Numbered from the stretch's first letter, positions 1-11,461 are shown. The stretch: DNA of 64,000 bases from Actinomucor elegans (GCA_026027325.1 JAMSLZ010000001.1:4526001-4590000); one strand, 5' to 3'. Notes: a model not told the origin generated them from the sequence alone. Made by a program: numbers and translations.

Positions 1-784
1 ATTTATTTCCAAAATTTCAAAGGTCAATCTGAGGCTGTTTTCTCGCTACAAACAGTTTATAATTGTAAAGGTTTTGGTCCCAGGATTTTCGTCGACATCA
101 AGTTTAAATATCGAGAGCCAATGAAGTCAGTGTATCTGTAAATCAATATTAATTGTATCAGTAAATGATACAAATTTGGATACTAAAAGACTTTGCAAAG
201 ATAAGTAAATGAACTACAATTCATTCAGGACAGGAGTAATGAAACAATATAAGCTACTTCTGATACACTCTTGCTTCTTAATTGGTAATACAGTACTTGG
301 CAATTTCTGGTGATAGTAATCTAAATTACAGGTTACACTTGTCATTTAAGTTTAACCAGCCACTATTATATAAAAATAGGCCTTGACTAGTATAAGACAG
401 ATGTTTGCTGAGCATACAGTGATGCCAAGTGTTGGAAGCAATAGGTATGATCTGCTACAGTGGTGGCTAAAGATAAATATATAATACTAAACTAGAATTT
501 ACTACTATTAATACATATGAAATCCTAGGTCGAAAAAGGACTAGATCATACCTTTATGATACATCAGTCGAGTACCTATATCTTACACATTGTGCTCAGG
601 CGAGTCAAACTAAACTGCACAAGGTATGCGCTAGCCAATGAAATGCATTTACCAAGACTTATTACAATTGTAGATCGCCCAAAGAAAGAAGCAGGCCATA
701 CATTAGTTATTACACTAGATTGAATTAAGCCAGCCGTCTGTGTTACTTTAATTTGATTCACTGAGGGTTGCCACCTGGATCAAG

Positions 785-791
785 TATAAAT
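785..791 (+). promoter_or_regulatory. TATA box of the GPI-anchored protein gene
   Basis: A TATAAAT sequence lies 50 bases before the ATG at 841, in a CT-rich leader that runs into an ACC-ATG start context. Seen directly; its role is inferred from position. The preceding 780 bases hold no open frame with coding character and nothing I can name. Confidence 0.5.
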
Positions 792-840
792 ATGATCGTC
801 CGCAGTTGCGTTTCTTTTCTTCTTTAATTCTTTTTTCACC

Positions 841-1392
841 ATGGTCAAATCTACATTTATTATTGCCTCCATTGCTGCTGTTGCCTCTGTTGCTATGGCT
901 CAACAACGTAAGTGTGCTTAAATGGCTGTAGTATTTATAGTTCATACAGCTAATACATCCATAATATAGCTACAGGTCTTCCTGAAGGCATTAATATCCC
1001 CACTGGTGTTAATATCCCTACTGATATTAGTATCCCCACTGGCGTTAGTATCCCCACTGATGTTAACATCCCTACAGGTGTTAATATACCTACTGGACTT
1101 CCTACAGCGATCCCCTCAGGTGCTATCGAGGCTGCCAATAGCATCTTGTCTAATCCAACTGCTATTGCTGTAGCCAAGAGTATCATGGCTAATCCAAGTG
1201 CCGCTGAATCTATTATAGCAAAGGTAAAATGATATTACCGTATTGATTTTTGTATTATAAAAAAACTGACCATGTGTGCATACTACATAGGCTAGTGCAG
1301 ACGCTTCCAAGTCTAACGCTATTACTTCTCACCCTGCTTCTTTCGTTGTTGGCGCTCTAGCTCTCACTGCAACTGTTGCTTCTTTTTTGTAA
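841..1392 (+). CDS. Small secreted GPI-anchor-type protein with IPTGV repeats
   Basis: Three exons (841-907, 970-1223, 1291-1392) give a protein of about 140 residues. Residues 1-20 form a signal peptide (MVKSTFIIASIAAVASVAMA). After the first intron comes a run of hexapeptide-like repeats of the form NIPTGV / SIPTDV (about residues 27-60), then an Ala/Asn/Ser-rich helix-like segment. The tail ends in a hydrophobic stretch (FVVGALALTATVASFL) after small residues, typical of a GPI-attachment signal. It is likely a cell-wall or plasma-membrane surface protein. No enzymatic domain is visible and I do not recognise a named family. The acceptor could be at 969 or 975, both in frame; 969 gives the smoother repeat. 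It converges on the aspartyl protease gene, 85 bp away. Confidence 0.75.
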
Positions 1393-1477
1393 ATAGATAG
1401 TTAAATAAACCATATTATTATATACTGTAGTACTTGTTTTATTGATAGAATAAGGAGAGGGGCATATTATTGTATTA

Positions 1478-2859
1478 TTATTTTGATTCGGCAAGACCCA
1501 CTCTGTTGTTACCGAGATCATAGATACTGTAAAATTTGCGAAGGAATACATCACCAACAATCCAAAGAGGGCCAGCAGGCTCAGGAATATCCATACCCAT
1601 GAAACCAGAGATACATTGTCCTTGAACGTTGAGTACATAATCTTCAGCTTGAAGACAGAAATCTTTACCAGCAAAAACAAAGCAGAATTCAGGAAGATCA
1701 GGGATCTTGGCACAGTCCACAGTGTATTGACCAGCCCAGTTCTTGACTGCGCCCAATTCATGGTTAATTAAATCAGCAATAGTAGTAGGAGCAATCAAAA
1801 GAGAAGAACCAGTATCAATAGCAGCTCCAACAGGGTCTAAATCAATGTAGTCACCGCCAAATTTGATGTTTTCTAACTCGATTTCCCAGTATCCCTTTCT
1901 GCGAATAGGTGCCCAAGTGATATTGCCTTTGAAGTGATCATGATCAACACCACCAAACACGAGCTCACCTCCATTTTCTTCTCCACCCTTATTCACATCG
2001 TTCAACCAGAAAGAAAACAATTGCTCATCGACTAAGTCGCGATTTACCATATGATAAAAGGGAGGAACAGTACGTTGAACGGAGATAGTATCATAACCAA
2101 GACCAAAGATACCATCAAAGCGAGCCAAGGCAAAAGTGAAGCCAGGCTCTTTCACAGATTCAGCGAAACCTTGGTCTTCGACCTTGATACCGCCTACACG
2201 AAGCGTATCTTGACTAATGAAACCTTCCAAAGAACCAGTACCGTATTGGATAGAAAATTCGGTACCATTTTCAACAAATGTGTTCGATTGGCTAGAGTCA
2301 TAACGACGGTGCATAAAACAGGCAATTGAATTACAGTGAGTAGATGGAACCCAAAGATTAGAAGAACCAGTATCAAAGACTACGGAGAAGGTTTGAGGTG
2401 GTGTACCAATTTCAATATCACCGTAATACTATGGGATCACGGGGTCAGCAAATCTGATCAATTTGACAAACCAACTTAAAAAAAAAAATTACCTGAGCGT
2501 TCATGTAGTTTGAAATGGGGACACCATGCTTCACACTGCCATCAGGCTGAACTTGGAATGGAAGTACATTCATGTTTTGATTACGTTGAGAACCAAAATA
2601 CTTTTGGGTCAAATATTCACCGGTATGCGCATAACGCTGAAGTTGTTCAGAAGGAGACTCGTTAACTTTTTTAATGGGGATTCTAGTGATAATGTTCTAG
2701 TTAGAACACTTTGCAGGAACTTTATTTTAATGCATAACACTTGGAAATTTGCCCATGTATGCATATTCCTTTATTATTGCATATTTACCTTGTAAGAGCA
2801 GCCTCAGAAACAGTAGCAAGAACCGTAGCGATAACAGCAGATAAAGCGAAAATCTTCAT
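1478..2859 (-). CDS. PEP4: Vacuolar aspartyl protease (proteinase A, saccharopepsin type)
   Basis: Three exons (2859-2789, 2682-2493, 2428-1478) encode 403 residues, close to yeast Pep4 (405). The order is signal peptide (MKIFALSAVIATVLATVSEA), a basic propeptide (IPIKKVNESPSEQLQRY), then a two-lobed pepsin fold. The first catalytic motif FDTGSSNLWVPS is near residue 105 and the second, AAIDTGSSLL, lies in the C-terminal lobe. The flap motif IQYGTGSLEGF and a C-terminal NNRVGLAESK ending match the vacuolar enzyme rather than secreted mucorpepsins. Two Cys pairs are visible (HCNSIAC and the CAKIPDLPEFC region). By family knowledge it matures other vacuolar hydrolases and serves bulk protein turnover, including autophagic cargo. 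All junctions keep frame. Confidence 0.9.
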
Positions 2860-3671
2860 TTTAGATTTAAAATAAAGGAAAGAAAACGTAAAAATACTTT
2901 CAACTCGGGCTTTTTTCTTTTTTTTTTCTTTGCTGGCTTCCATTTACTATAGAAAAGCTCCATTCAGTCTTCGTGATGTCATTTTTGCCTTTTATAGGAC
3001 TCAAGATCATCTTGTTGGAGTATGAAATAGTAGTGATACGGTTACATGCTTACGCGTTTAATAGTTTAGTCAAATGGATTAATCCTTTGTCGTACCATAT
3101 ATGGTATAAAGCCCTAGTAAAACTTGAAAGCTTTGAATATCCTTTAGTAAAACTACTCGTTACAAAATGCTTAATTCCCGGTGTGTTTTTTGACAGTTAT
3201 GGTTGCAACCGTGACCTGTTTGTGACTGCTATAGCTGCTCTAGTTGCTATGGAGATATGAAATGTAGGAGTCCGACAGCTACGGTTGTTAAGGCGGCATA
3301 AAATATTTGGTTTTGGCTATTCTAGTTGCTACAGCACTTTGAATAAATTGATTTTGCTCGATTATGTTGCCATGGTAGATCATACTACTCTATTTTTTTT
3401 TCATATTGATTCCACTAAAACGCATCTGTACTGGATGACGAACCTTAAAACTGGAATGATTTCAATTTCATAGTAGATCAATTCAGATCATGGAAATCAA
3501 GGCGATTGTTTTGGGGCTTTGGTTCTCCAATGAACATGGCTCAAAGTTAACACTCTCTTTCTACAACATAAGCAATCGTTTCCAGCAGAGTTCTGCACAA
3601 GTCATTCAAATTTACATTTGTTAGAAACAATTTCTGTTTGTCAATTTATTTTAATTTAAAAAAAAAACAAA
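2860..3671. other. Intergenic region, aspartyl protease promoter side
   Basis: About 800 bases between the protease start and the eL6 stop. A T-rich tract precedes the protease gene (2908-2930). Short open frames exist on the plus strand but lack coding character, conserved motifs or plausible splice partners. I see nothing else here. Confidence 0.5.
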
Positions 3672-4376
3672 TTAGAACTTCAAGTCATGAGGATATTGTC
3701 CCTTGCGCAAAGAGAATTGAGAGCTCAAGTATTGACGGAGGAAAGGAGTCTTGGCGACAACTTCCAAAAGGGCCTTATCGACAGCCTTTTGGTCAGCAGC
3801 CTTGGACTCGGGGAAAGCAGCCTTCTTTTGCTCACCTTCGAGGAAAGCCTTCTCGGTCTTGGCAGACTTCTTGAAGTAGGCATCGTTGAACTTGGCATCA
3901 AGCTTGACAGCAGAGATATCGAGCTTGGTGGAAGTGGCGATAACGTAGGCTTGGTTGACACGTCTCAAGGGGACACCGTTGACCTTGAAAGGACCAGAGA
4001 CGAGCAAAAGACCAGAATCGAGTTGCTTCAAGACAACGACACGCTTTCCACGGTAACGACCGGCAAGAAGGATGACAACGGTACCGGGAGTGATGGAAGC
4101 ACGGAGAGCAGTCTTCTTGGCAGTCTTACGACCAACCTTGGGTTGGGGAACATCCTCGGCGGGGTAGAAACGAGAAGCCTTTTGAGCGGGGATGGTACGC
4201 TTACCACCGTTCTTGGCACCCTTGACCTCGACAGTCTTGTCAGTAGCGGCAGCCTTGACGGGAGCAGCAACAGCGACTTGCTTGCGCTTGTACTGAGCCT
4301 TCTTGGAGTAGACTACAGAACGAGAGAAGCGAGAGACGCCAGGAGCAATGAAGCTGTTTCTAGGTGCGTGGGGCAT
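3672..4376 (-). CDS. RPL6: 60S ribosomal protein eL6
   Basis: A single uninterrupted frame of 234 residues. The N-terminus (MPHAPRNSFIAPGVSRFSRS) is basic and the core contains the family's KOW-like segment (ITPGTVVILLAGRYRGKRVV, then LLLVSGPFKVNGVPLRR) and the conserved tail LRQYLSSQFSLRKGQYPHDL. eL6 is a structural protein of the cytosolic large subunit. Codon use is strongly biased towards C- and G-ending codons (AAG, GTC, GCC) compared with its neighbours, as expected for a highly expressed gene; this bias also produces long open frames on the opposite strand that I discard. A T-rich tract and an ATTAG just before the ATG leave room for a 5' UTR intron. Confidence 0.95.
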   Translation of the reverse strand: MPHAPRNSFIAPGVSRFSRSVVYSKKAQYKRKQVAVAAPVKAAATDKTVEVKGAKNGGKRTIPAQKASRFYPAEDVPQPKVGRKTAKKTALRASITPGTVVILLAGRYRGKRVVVLKQLDSGLLLVSGPFKVNGVPLRRVNQAYVIATSTKLDISAVKLDAKFNDAYFKKSAKTEKAFLEGEQKKAAFPESKAADQKAVDKALLEVVAKTPFLRQYLSSQFSLRKGQYPHDLKF

Positions 4377-4599
4377 TATAGCTAATTATATAAAAGAACA
4401 GATTAGATATCAAAACTTTGATCCCAAGTATCTCCCACTTCACTCATGAATACAGTTACTGCTTCAACGTTACAAGAATATATACATCATATATGCATAT
4501 ATTCAAATATCAAATCCAAATTTTCTCGAGAATTAAGAGAAAAAAAAAGTTATGCAAGCATCGTGTCAACAGCCAGAGTGTTGAGTGTTGTGTTTCTTG

Positions 4600-5103
4600 T
4601 TATACAATGCTTTGGTAATAGGTAGAAGCGTTGAAAGTCATGTTCATAATAAATTGAATTGAAAATCGTACGCATTTTGATTTCTGATTACTGGGTAATT
4701 TCGAGCTGATTCCAGTACTTCGGTTTTGACCTTGTCCATCCAAATCATAAATCCATTGATCCGCTGTAAATCGCCCTAGTTGTTTAGGGATGTTGATATA
4801 CTTCATTTGAAAGGATGGATGCATTTGTGCGTATGTGGTAAACGGATCGATGGGGTTTGGGAAGAACGGATGCTCGCATAACTTTTTTTTCTTTCAAATC
4901 TCATTTGGATTGATGGTTTGATACCAGAGATCATCCATCCGTGGATCATTGAGAGCATCTAACTGTATTCACTTCCCTTTTATTGTCTCTTATATGTACC
5001 TTTGGCAATCACGAAAAAGAGGATGATACGTTAAAGAATCACTATGGATATTTAACCAGGCCAGCGCCCTCAATCCTCCCGGACTGCATGCGAAGTCGGA
5101 GAA
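4600..5103 (-). pseudogene. Decayed gene or unresolved multi-exon gene, function unknown
   Basis: Reading on the minus strand, three coding-like blocks occur in order: one near 5102-5000 (containing ACSPGGLRALAWLNIHSDS), one near 4965-4897 (DALNDPRMDDLWYQTINPNE), and one 4893-4600 (EHPFFPNPIDPFTTYAQ, later LGRFTADQWIYDLDGQGQ). Their composition is protein-like. The last two are in the same frame but separated by one TGA (4894-4896) with no good intron to remove it, and joining the first to the second needs a 38-nt intron in an unsuitable phase. No start codon is evident. This fits a pseudogene; a real gene with a base error is possible. I do not recognise the family. Confidence 0.35.
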
Positions 5104-5882
5104 TTAAACGGTATTTATCCAATCATTGGTAGGTGGATTTTGATTGGCTCTTTTGAATGAGAGAACTTTTATCATATCATTCAAGTCATTGAAGCAAAAA
5201 GGCTTACTAAAGTAATAGCGTATAATTAAGATTTTAATAGAAATATGTGTATTGCTCTGAATACTTTCATTATATGAGTATTATATTGAACAATCAAGCT
5301 TTATTTTCATTGATTTGTCGCTGCCCAATCAAAGTATTTACTTAGCTTGCTCCATCATATATGGCCAATCAAAAGCGAATGAAGTTTATGTTTATATCTT
5401 GAGATTTTCTTGAAAATGTTTTTGAAATTGTTTGAAAACTGATTTCCACAGAATAAAGAAGACCATTTAAAAAGCTAAGTGCTTAAACCAAGACTATTCT
5501 ATATATTTTAGAAAGTGTATATGTTCAGTTTGTATGCTTTAACTTGTAAAAAAAAATCAAAGTTCTATGAGTAAAATTTCAGAAAATTGCCATAAATTAG
5601 CAAATACAGCATAAGCCAGTTCATAATTATAATATCTTTTTTTACACTATTAGATCCACAACAAAAAATGTCACGAAATTTAAGCTATTGTGCACTTGCC
5701 GTTATCCTTCAACTAGTAAAAGAACAAAAGGACATGGTAATGAGCAGTTGAAAGTTATAATATACAACCTCTACGAGCCAATAATACGCGTGTAAAATAA
5801 ACCCCCCGCTCACAGAGTAATGGTTGAAGGTCAAGCGCATCTCATCCCCTTTCTCTTTTTTCTATATTCAACTTGATTTATA
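5104..5882. other. Intergenic region upstream of the GON7-like gene
   Basis: AT-rich, no open frame of note. A CCCCCCGCTCAC stretch and an ACGCGT hexamer occur near 5787-5812, shortly before the next start, followed by a CT-rich leader. Probable promoter of the gene at 5883; nothing else seen. Confidence 0.4.
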
Positions 5883-6221
5883 ATGTCAATTCTTAAAGCA
5901 ACATATAACAATTCTACAAACAACGCAACCCATGTGATTCAAGTCCCTGTCGATACTACCAAGACCTTGACCGATTCAATTATATCTTTAAAAGAGCAAA
6001 TCAATACCTTTCTGACTCATACATTAGAAAATGAAACACATTCTACAAAGGTCACATCCGTGGAAGAAGATGAAGCTGAAAAGCAAAAAGAAGAAGACGA
6101 AGCTGTAGAGGATGAGGAAGAGACAAAGGTTCAAGAAGATTCCCCAATGTCTGTTGATCGACCTGATTGTGTTAATGAACAGGCAGCGAAGAAATTGAAA
6201 ACAGACAGCTCGATAGAATAA
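5883..6221 (+). CDS. Probable KEOPS/EKC complex subunit, GON7-like
   Basis: Intron-less frame of 112 residues. Layout: a short beta-like N-terminus (MSILKATYNNSTNNATHVIQ), one amphipathic helix (SIISLKEQINTFLTHTLE), a highly acidic region (EEDEAEKQKEEDEAVEDEEE), and a short basic tail (AAKKLKTDSS). The same order of elements and similar length occur in the metazoan and yeast Gon7 proteins that bind Pcc1 in the KEOPS complex, which makes the universal tRNA t6A37 modification. The match is to overall architecture and a few residues, not a diagnostic motif, so the name is withheld from the symbol field. Alternatively it is an unrelated small acidic protein. Start: first ATG, directly after a CT-rich leader. 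Confidence 0.5.
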   Translation: MSILKATYNNSTNNATHVIQVPVDTTKTLTDSIISLKEQINTFLTHTLENETHSTKVTSVEEDEAEKQKEEDEAVEDEEETKVQEDSPMSVDRPDCVNEQAAKKLKTDSSIE

Positions 6222-6972
6222 AAAGGACATGGCTGTTGCTTTATTTGTTCAGTTTGTATAGTTTTAACTAAGCAATCAATGATATGGATATGTTTTTGTA
6301 TATGCATGGTTATTTCTTCTTACATCTGATGAAAGCACATTTTTTAAAGATTGAGAACAATAGAACAGCAGCTTTGATACGGACACAACGTGCATGGTAG
6401 AGTTTTAGTTTGATAGAGAGATTTTGGATGAAAAGTTATGTTGTATTGAATGATGCAATTGCCCCATGAAGTTCAGTGATGAGATGTAAAGGGGTGATAC
6501 AATCAAGTTACATATAATAAGGTAGAGAGTACGCGTTATCATGAACATTAATTGCTTCTAGATACAAAGAATCGACTCAGCAATATGCTCTAGCGTGCAA
6601 CGACACTTTTCATATGATGTTAATGTTCTGGCGTATAAGATGTCACGTAATTAATTATATTTGTTACGCGTAAGGCTCAGCGACGCTGTTGGTGTCTGTT
6701 AAGCCATCACACATCTTTTTCATTTGTTTCATTTTGTTGGACAGTTGATACGCATATCCTTTAACTTTATGTCTGTATCAATGGACATTATGATGATTTC
6801 GATACTCATTGATGCCTGCATACACCAATGCTGCCAAACAATAGTATCAATATATTCGATAATTTGTTATGTGTGTATCCAGATATATAAAGTTGAGTTG
6901 GATTCTGTTCATACAATTTGATCTATTACAGCTATTGTTATAGAGGCTGGATACTACATAATATATCAGTAA

Positions 6973-7427
6973 TGACTACTACCAAGTACAACGCGCTCAT
7001 TGCACAATGGGGACTCGATTTAATGTTAAGTGTAGCTTTCAGTCGAACCCAGTATTAAACCGAGACCATTAGACGAACAATTTCCGTAGGTACTAACTGC
7101 GATTTGTCAGTCGCAGAAAGCAAGCTGTTTTATAATAAAAATCAATTCTCCTTTCCTACCTACTATACAGATGGTAATAACGTGATACGTGCCAAACTTG
7201 AGAAAATTCGTAATGCAAAGCTCAAGCAGAGCGGAATAGACCATTATAACATGTTACATTTTTTCCAGAAAAAGCTATATTTTATTTCTCCATTTAGTGT
7301 TAAAAGTTGAAAGTCCAGAGCAATGCATCAATATTTGGCTGAGGAAAAAACTAGTACTAAACGCTATGCAGCGCTAAAACGGGATAGCATTAAATCCGAT
7401 AACTACTGTATGCCAAATTATTATTAA
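6973..7427 (+). pseudogene. Coding-like fragments, possible small or decayed gene
   Basis: Three short stretches look protein-coding: one from ATG 6972 (MTTTKYNALIAQWGLDLM), one 7107-7300 (AESKLFYNKNQFSFPTYY, then GNNVIRAKLEKIRNAKLKQ), and one 7324-7427 (MHQYLAEEKTSTKRYAALKR). They lie in different frames and no clean GT-AG intron set joins them. A TATA-like ATATATAAAG lies about 85 bases upstream of the first. It could be a small multi-exon gene I cannot assemble, or a relic of a transposable element. No family is recognised. Confidence 0.3.
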
Positions 7428-7640
7428 TCTAGTAATATTTACTTGTTCTGACTAGTTTCTGGATTAGAGCATGTGGGCTTATTTATGAAAGAGTAAAGCT
7501 TCGAAGTTTTGTTCTGGTAAGGGGAACTCCTCGACAGATAGTTTGTCCCATCTTGTAAGACGCGGTATATAAATATTTTATTTTAGTGATTGCTTTTAAT
7601 GACCTTGCAGTTCAGATAACCTATAGAACTAATGGTCAAC

Positions 7641-7842
7641 AGATCTCTCCGCCGATCTCTGTGAGATGCCGCATCTGATTAATAGAAACTGTTCAAACTA
7701 AACTTTGGCACTTATTAAAGCCATTTCTTTAACTGAATTTTGACAACTATATGGACATAATTCATTAGTAAGTAATACTCAACTATTTATATCTAATCAT
7801 ATGTAGATCTCTCGACTGATCTCGGTCAAATGTCGCATCTGA
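7641..7842 (+). repeat. Dispersed ~170-bp repeat, two units
   Basis: Two copies of the core, at 7641-7680 and 7805-7842, lie 164 bp apart in the same direction. The second copy is close to consensus (contains CTCGGTCAAATGTCGCATCT); the first has several changes (GTGAGATGCCGCATCT). Each is followed within about 20 bases by a weaker second block resembling GTTCAAAATGAAG. See the finding on this repeat family. Confidence 0.7.
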
Positions 7843-8406
7843 CAATTACTTCATATTCAAAATGAAGTCCTGCATCAATCGAAACCCTTGTTTTATTGAA
7901 GTACAATGAATGCATTGGATTCGTCGATAAACAATCTAATTATATTGTGTGCTTCGATACTACACTAATTACTTATCGGCTCACTTACGATTGCTGAGTT
8001 TCATTAAATGCTCATTCATTGGAGAACTTTCAGGTTTAGTTTCCATCTGATTGGAGAATATATTTTTGTCGGCCCCTGCTGCAGCAGTAGGGAAAGCGCG
8101 TCAAAGTAATTGGAACACTAGTTGAAGCTCTTTTTACAGGCTTCTTAGGTGAATTTGGGGCACTGTATTACGTGACGCAGGGACGTTGAGTATAACCAAC
8201 CCGACATATTATTAGGTTCAAAAACTGTATAAGTGGGCTTGATTCTTTTCCCATCTTCTTTTTTTCTTTTTTCAATTTCAAACTAAAAGCCCCTTTTTTG
8301 TTTTTTCTTGCTTTCTCTCTTGGTAAGTTTTGCAAGTAAATGACAAGCGTATACTTGATTAACACAAACGTTATTTCTCTTTCTTTTCATCTCGTTTGAA
8401 TAGAAT

Positions 8407-10270
8407 ATGGCTTTCTTTGTCCGCCCTTCCAAATACCGCCACGTCTATGGTACTTGTGCCAAGAGAGACTTTTGTTATGATAATGTTCGCGTAAGCGCTA
8501 ACGCTTGGGATACCAACATGGTCAAGGCCAACCCTGTGAGTATATGCAAAATCAACTTTTAGCTCATTATTCTTACATGTTAAATATAGCTCTTTATTTC
8601 CGTAAACTGGCAAGCATCCGGTGGTGGTGCTTTTGCTGTTATTCCTCATGCCCAAGTTGGTAAGTAATATATATGTGATTGGAGGGAAGCATAAAGAGAG
8701 ACAAAGAGAAATAGATCCAAGGCTAAGCTGTGTTCATTTATTGATCTTGTGTTCGTTTGATAGGCAAGTTGCCCGACAATTATCCTCTTTACAGAGGACA
8801 TACAGGTCCTGTCCTTGATACAGATTTTAACCCCTTCAACGACTACGTTATCGCCTCCGGATCCGAGGATAGCAAAGTAATGATTTGGAATATCCCTGAA
8901 GAATATGCTGAAAACCAAGAGGAAGTTACACCTGTCTTAAAGCTGTCAGGTCATGGCCGGTAAGCGGTGAAACCCAAAATGATACCCTATTTCTCTAATA
9001 TATGTATTATATAGTAAGGTAGGTCATGTTCTCTTCCATCCTGTTGCAGAGAATGTTTTGGCTTCGGCCAGTACCGACTTGACCATCAAGTTGTGGGATA
9101 TTGAAAAGGGTATTGAAAAGCAAGAAATCACAGGCCACACTGAAATCATTCAATCGATGGCTTGGAACTATAATGGTTCTCTCTTGGCTACTACTTGTCG
9201 TGACAAGAAGCTTCGTGTATTTGATGTTCGCTCTAATCAGATCGTTCAAGAAGGTCCTGGACATCAAGGCATCAAAGGTTCGCGTGTTGTTTGGCTTGGT
9301 GACTGTGATCGCTTGGCTACCACTGGATTCTCTCGTATGAGTGATCGTCAGTTGAATTTGTGGGATTCTAACAACTTGGCCAAGCCCATTAAATCTGAAT
9401 TCATCGATACTTCTTCTGGTGTTATTATGCCCTTCTATGATGCCGATACCAAGATTTTATATCTTGCTGGTAAAGGGTATAGTACAATATACATACTATG
9501 GAAGAGTTTTTTATTGAGTCAGTTGTATTTAGTGATGGTAATATTCGTTATTATGAATACGATAATGATGCCTTGTACCTCTTGTCTGAATTCAAGGCTA
9601 CTGATCCTCAAAGAGGTATGGGTTTCCTCCCCAAGCGCGGTGTTCACGTCAACGAATGCGAAGTTGCTAGAGCCTACAAGGTTGGAACTACTTTGATTGA
9701 GCCTATTTCATTCACTGTTCCTAGAAAGGTATGAAGCAAAATGTTAACGGAGCTTCAAATGTTAATCATTGTATTTCCTTAGTCTGATGCTTTCCAATCT
9801 GATATCTTCCCTCCTTGTATCAGCGACGAGCCTTCTCTTACGGCAGATGAATGGTTTGAAGGCAAGAATGCCAATCCTAAATTGATTGACCTTGAAGTCG
9901 GTTTCACTGCCAAGGCCAAGAAGGAGTTTACTCCTTCTGCACCTGTTGAGGAAGTCAAGGCTGAAACTTCATCTGTTTCTTCCGGTGCTGGCGAAAAAGA
10001 TGTGAGTTAATTATATGACGCTGTCAAGTGGTGACTTACTTTTTTCCCTCCTTTATATAGTTCCAAGAAGCTAATAAGGAATTGAGTAAGGAAAACGAAG
10101 AGTTAAAGAGCCAAATTGCTCAGAAGGATACAAAGATCCGTGTTCTTGAAATTGAACTCGATAAGCTTCGTACAGAATTGGCCGAAATGACTTTGGCCAA
10201 GAAAAATGAGGAAATTAAGGCTGAAAAGCTGGAAGAGTTGCCTCATTCTAGCAATGCTTTAGTTGAGTAA
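8407..10270 (+). CDS. CRN1: Coronin, actin-binding WD40 protein
   Basis: Seven exons (8407-8535, 8590-8659, 8764-8959, 9015-9476, 9533-9728, 9783-10001, 10061-10270) give 493 residues with every junction in frame. The N-terminus (FVRPSKYRHVYGTCAKRD) is the coronin signature extension. WD repeats follow (GHTGPVLDTDFNPF, SGSEDSKVMIWNIPEE, SASTDLTIKLWD), then the coronin-specific second domain (GFLPKRGVHVNECEVARAYK), a linker, and a C-terminal heptad coiled coil (SQIAQKDTKIRVLEIELDKL) for oligomerisation. Coronin binds F-actin and regulates Arp2/3 at cortical patches. The linker is short compared with the long variable region of yeast Crn1, so this looks like the compact form. Confidence 0.93.
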
Positions 10271-11461
10271 TTGTCTTTTGTTGCCCTTCAATATCTGTAT
10301 GTAAGCTCAATTCCTCTCTGTCTCTCATTCTAATTCACTAATTGCTTCTTTTTCTATTGTAAGATTTATACTTTTCATGGATGAGTGAAAAGTCCTTTCT
10401 TACATCTACTTATACAAACCAAAAGAATAAATCCATGTATAAATAATAATTGAATGAAAGCTTCGCATAGTACGTATCTAGAAAAACCATGCACATTCTG
10501 TTAATCCAAAAAGACTGTGGCCTGGCTTTTTATGCATATTTTGCACTATGGAGTTCATTCGCTCGAGCATCAGTTCAAGAAAAGAGGTATTGAAGTAGAG
10601 CTCTCATGAAACTCTATACCTTTGGCCCTATATAGTACCTGGTCAGATCAATATATGGCTACGATAATTACTTCTTAAGAAAGAGCGCACTTTCTACTAT
10701 ATACTTCTCGGAATGTAAATATCTATCTTGGTTTGTTGTCAATTTGGATATGATTTCGTGATTCTGAAGTATGTACCTGAACCATAAAAATTTACATGTT
10801 CAAATTAATTGGTCAGTGATAATTGAATCTGAGGCTTATTACACCATCTTGACTTCCTTCAACAATAGTCTTCAATTTACAAAAATGAACCTAGCTCAAT
10901 GGCAAACAAAGTTATAACTTTAAATTTCGAGAACTTGGCAGAAATAAATGCACTTTCTTTAATGGCTGTATATTTGATTATATACCTGCTGGACTAGGAG
11001 CTAAATAATTGCAAAACGTATGCCGTTTGAAACATAATTATATTCTCAATGTCTTTTGTTAAGGGTCCAAACAATCAAATTATTGCATATATTTTTAGGT
11101 ATAATATTTCATTCAAAAATTTTACATCAACTACATAAAAGATTGACACGGCATACTGTTCTACGTTGGAGATCTCGGTCAAATATCACATCAGGTTAGT
11201 AGCTTATACTCAGAATAAGCTGTTGCATCTGGTAAGAATCTCACATAGCTCGAATGTATCTACTGAATTAACTTTTTTTATTTGTTTCTATATTACTACA
11301 ATAGCGTTCATAGAAGTAAATAATATAAAATGAAAAGCCATTCAACAGATGGTTGAACATGTACTTGAACATTATGTAGCTTAATCTTTTTTTATTAAGT
11401 CAACCTTTGAAAACAGGCTTCCATAGTAATAAATTTCTAGATGTATATCATTCTGAAGAAT
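10271..11461. other. Intergenic region between coronin and ATG3 3' ends
   Basis: About 1.2 kb, AT-rich, between two convergent genes, so it should hold two polyadenylation regions. It contains one dispersed repeat copy at 11165-11240 (listed). No open frame with coding character. Confidence 0.5.
11165..11240 (+). repeat. Dispersed repeat, single copy with both blocks
   Basis: Core GATCTCGGTCAAATATCACA (11170-11189) followed about 20 bases later by the second block CAGAATAAGCTGTTGCATCT. This copy shows the two-block structure most clearly on the plus strand. No second unit is recognisable 170 bp away on either side. Confidence 0.65.

Larger units (their letters stand above)
6222..8406. other. 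Gene-poor gap with repeat copies and coding-like fragments
   Basis: About 2.2 kb between the GON7-like gene and coronin. It holds coding-like fragments at 6973-7427 and two copies of the window's dispersed repeat at 7641-7842 (both listed separately). The last 150 bases before 8407 are a CT/T-rich coronin leader. No other gene is supported. Confidence 0.5.

Noticed and set aside
3687..4385. Long open frame opposite the eL6 gene (232 codons)
   Set aside because: It is a shadow of strongly biased codons in eL6; the product is Leu/Ser/Gly-rich without domain character. The same applies to frames opposite allantoicase (26119-27567), 6PGDH (48439-49860) and PGM (13933-14301).
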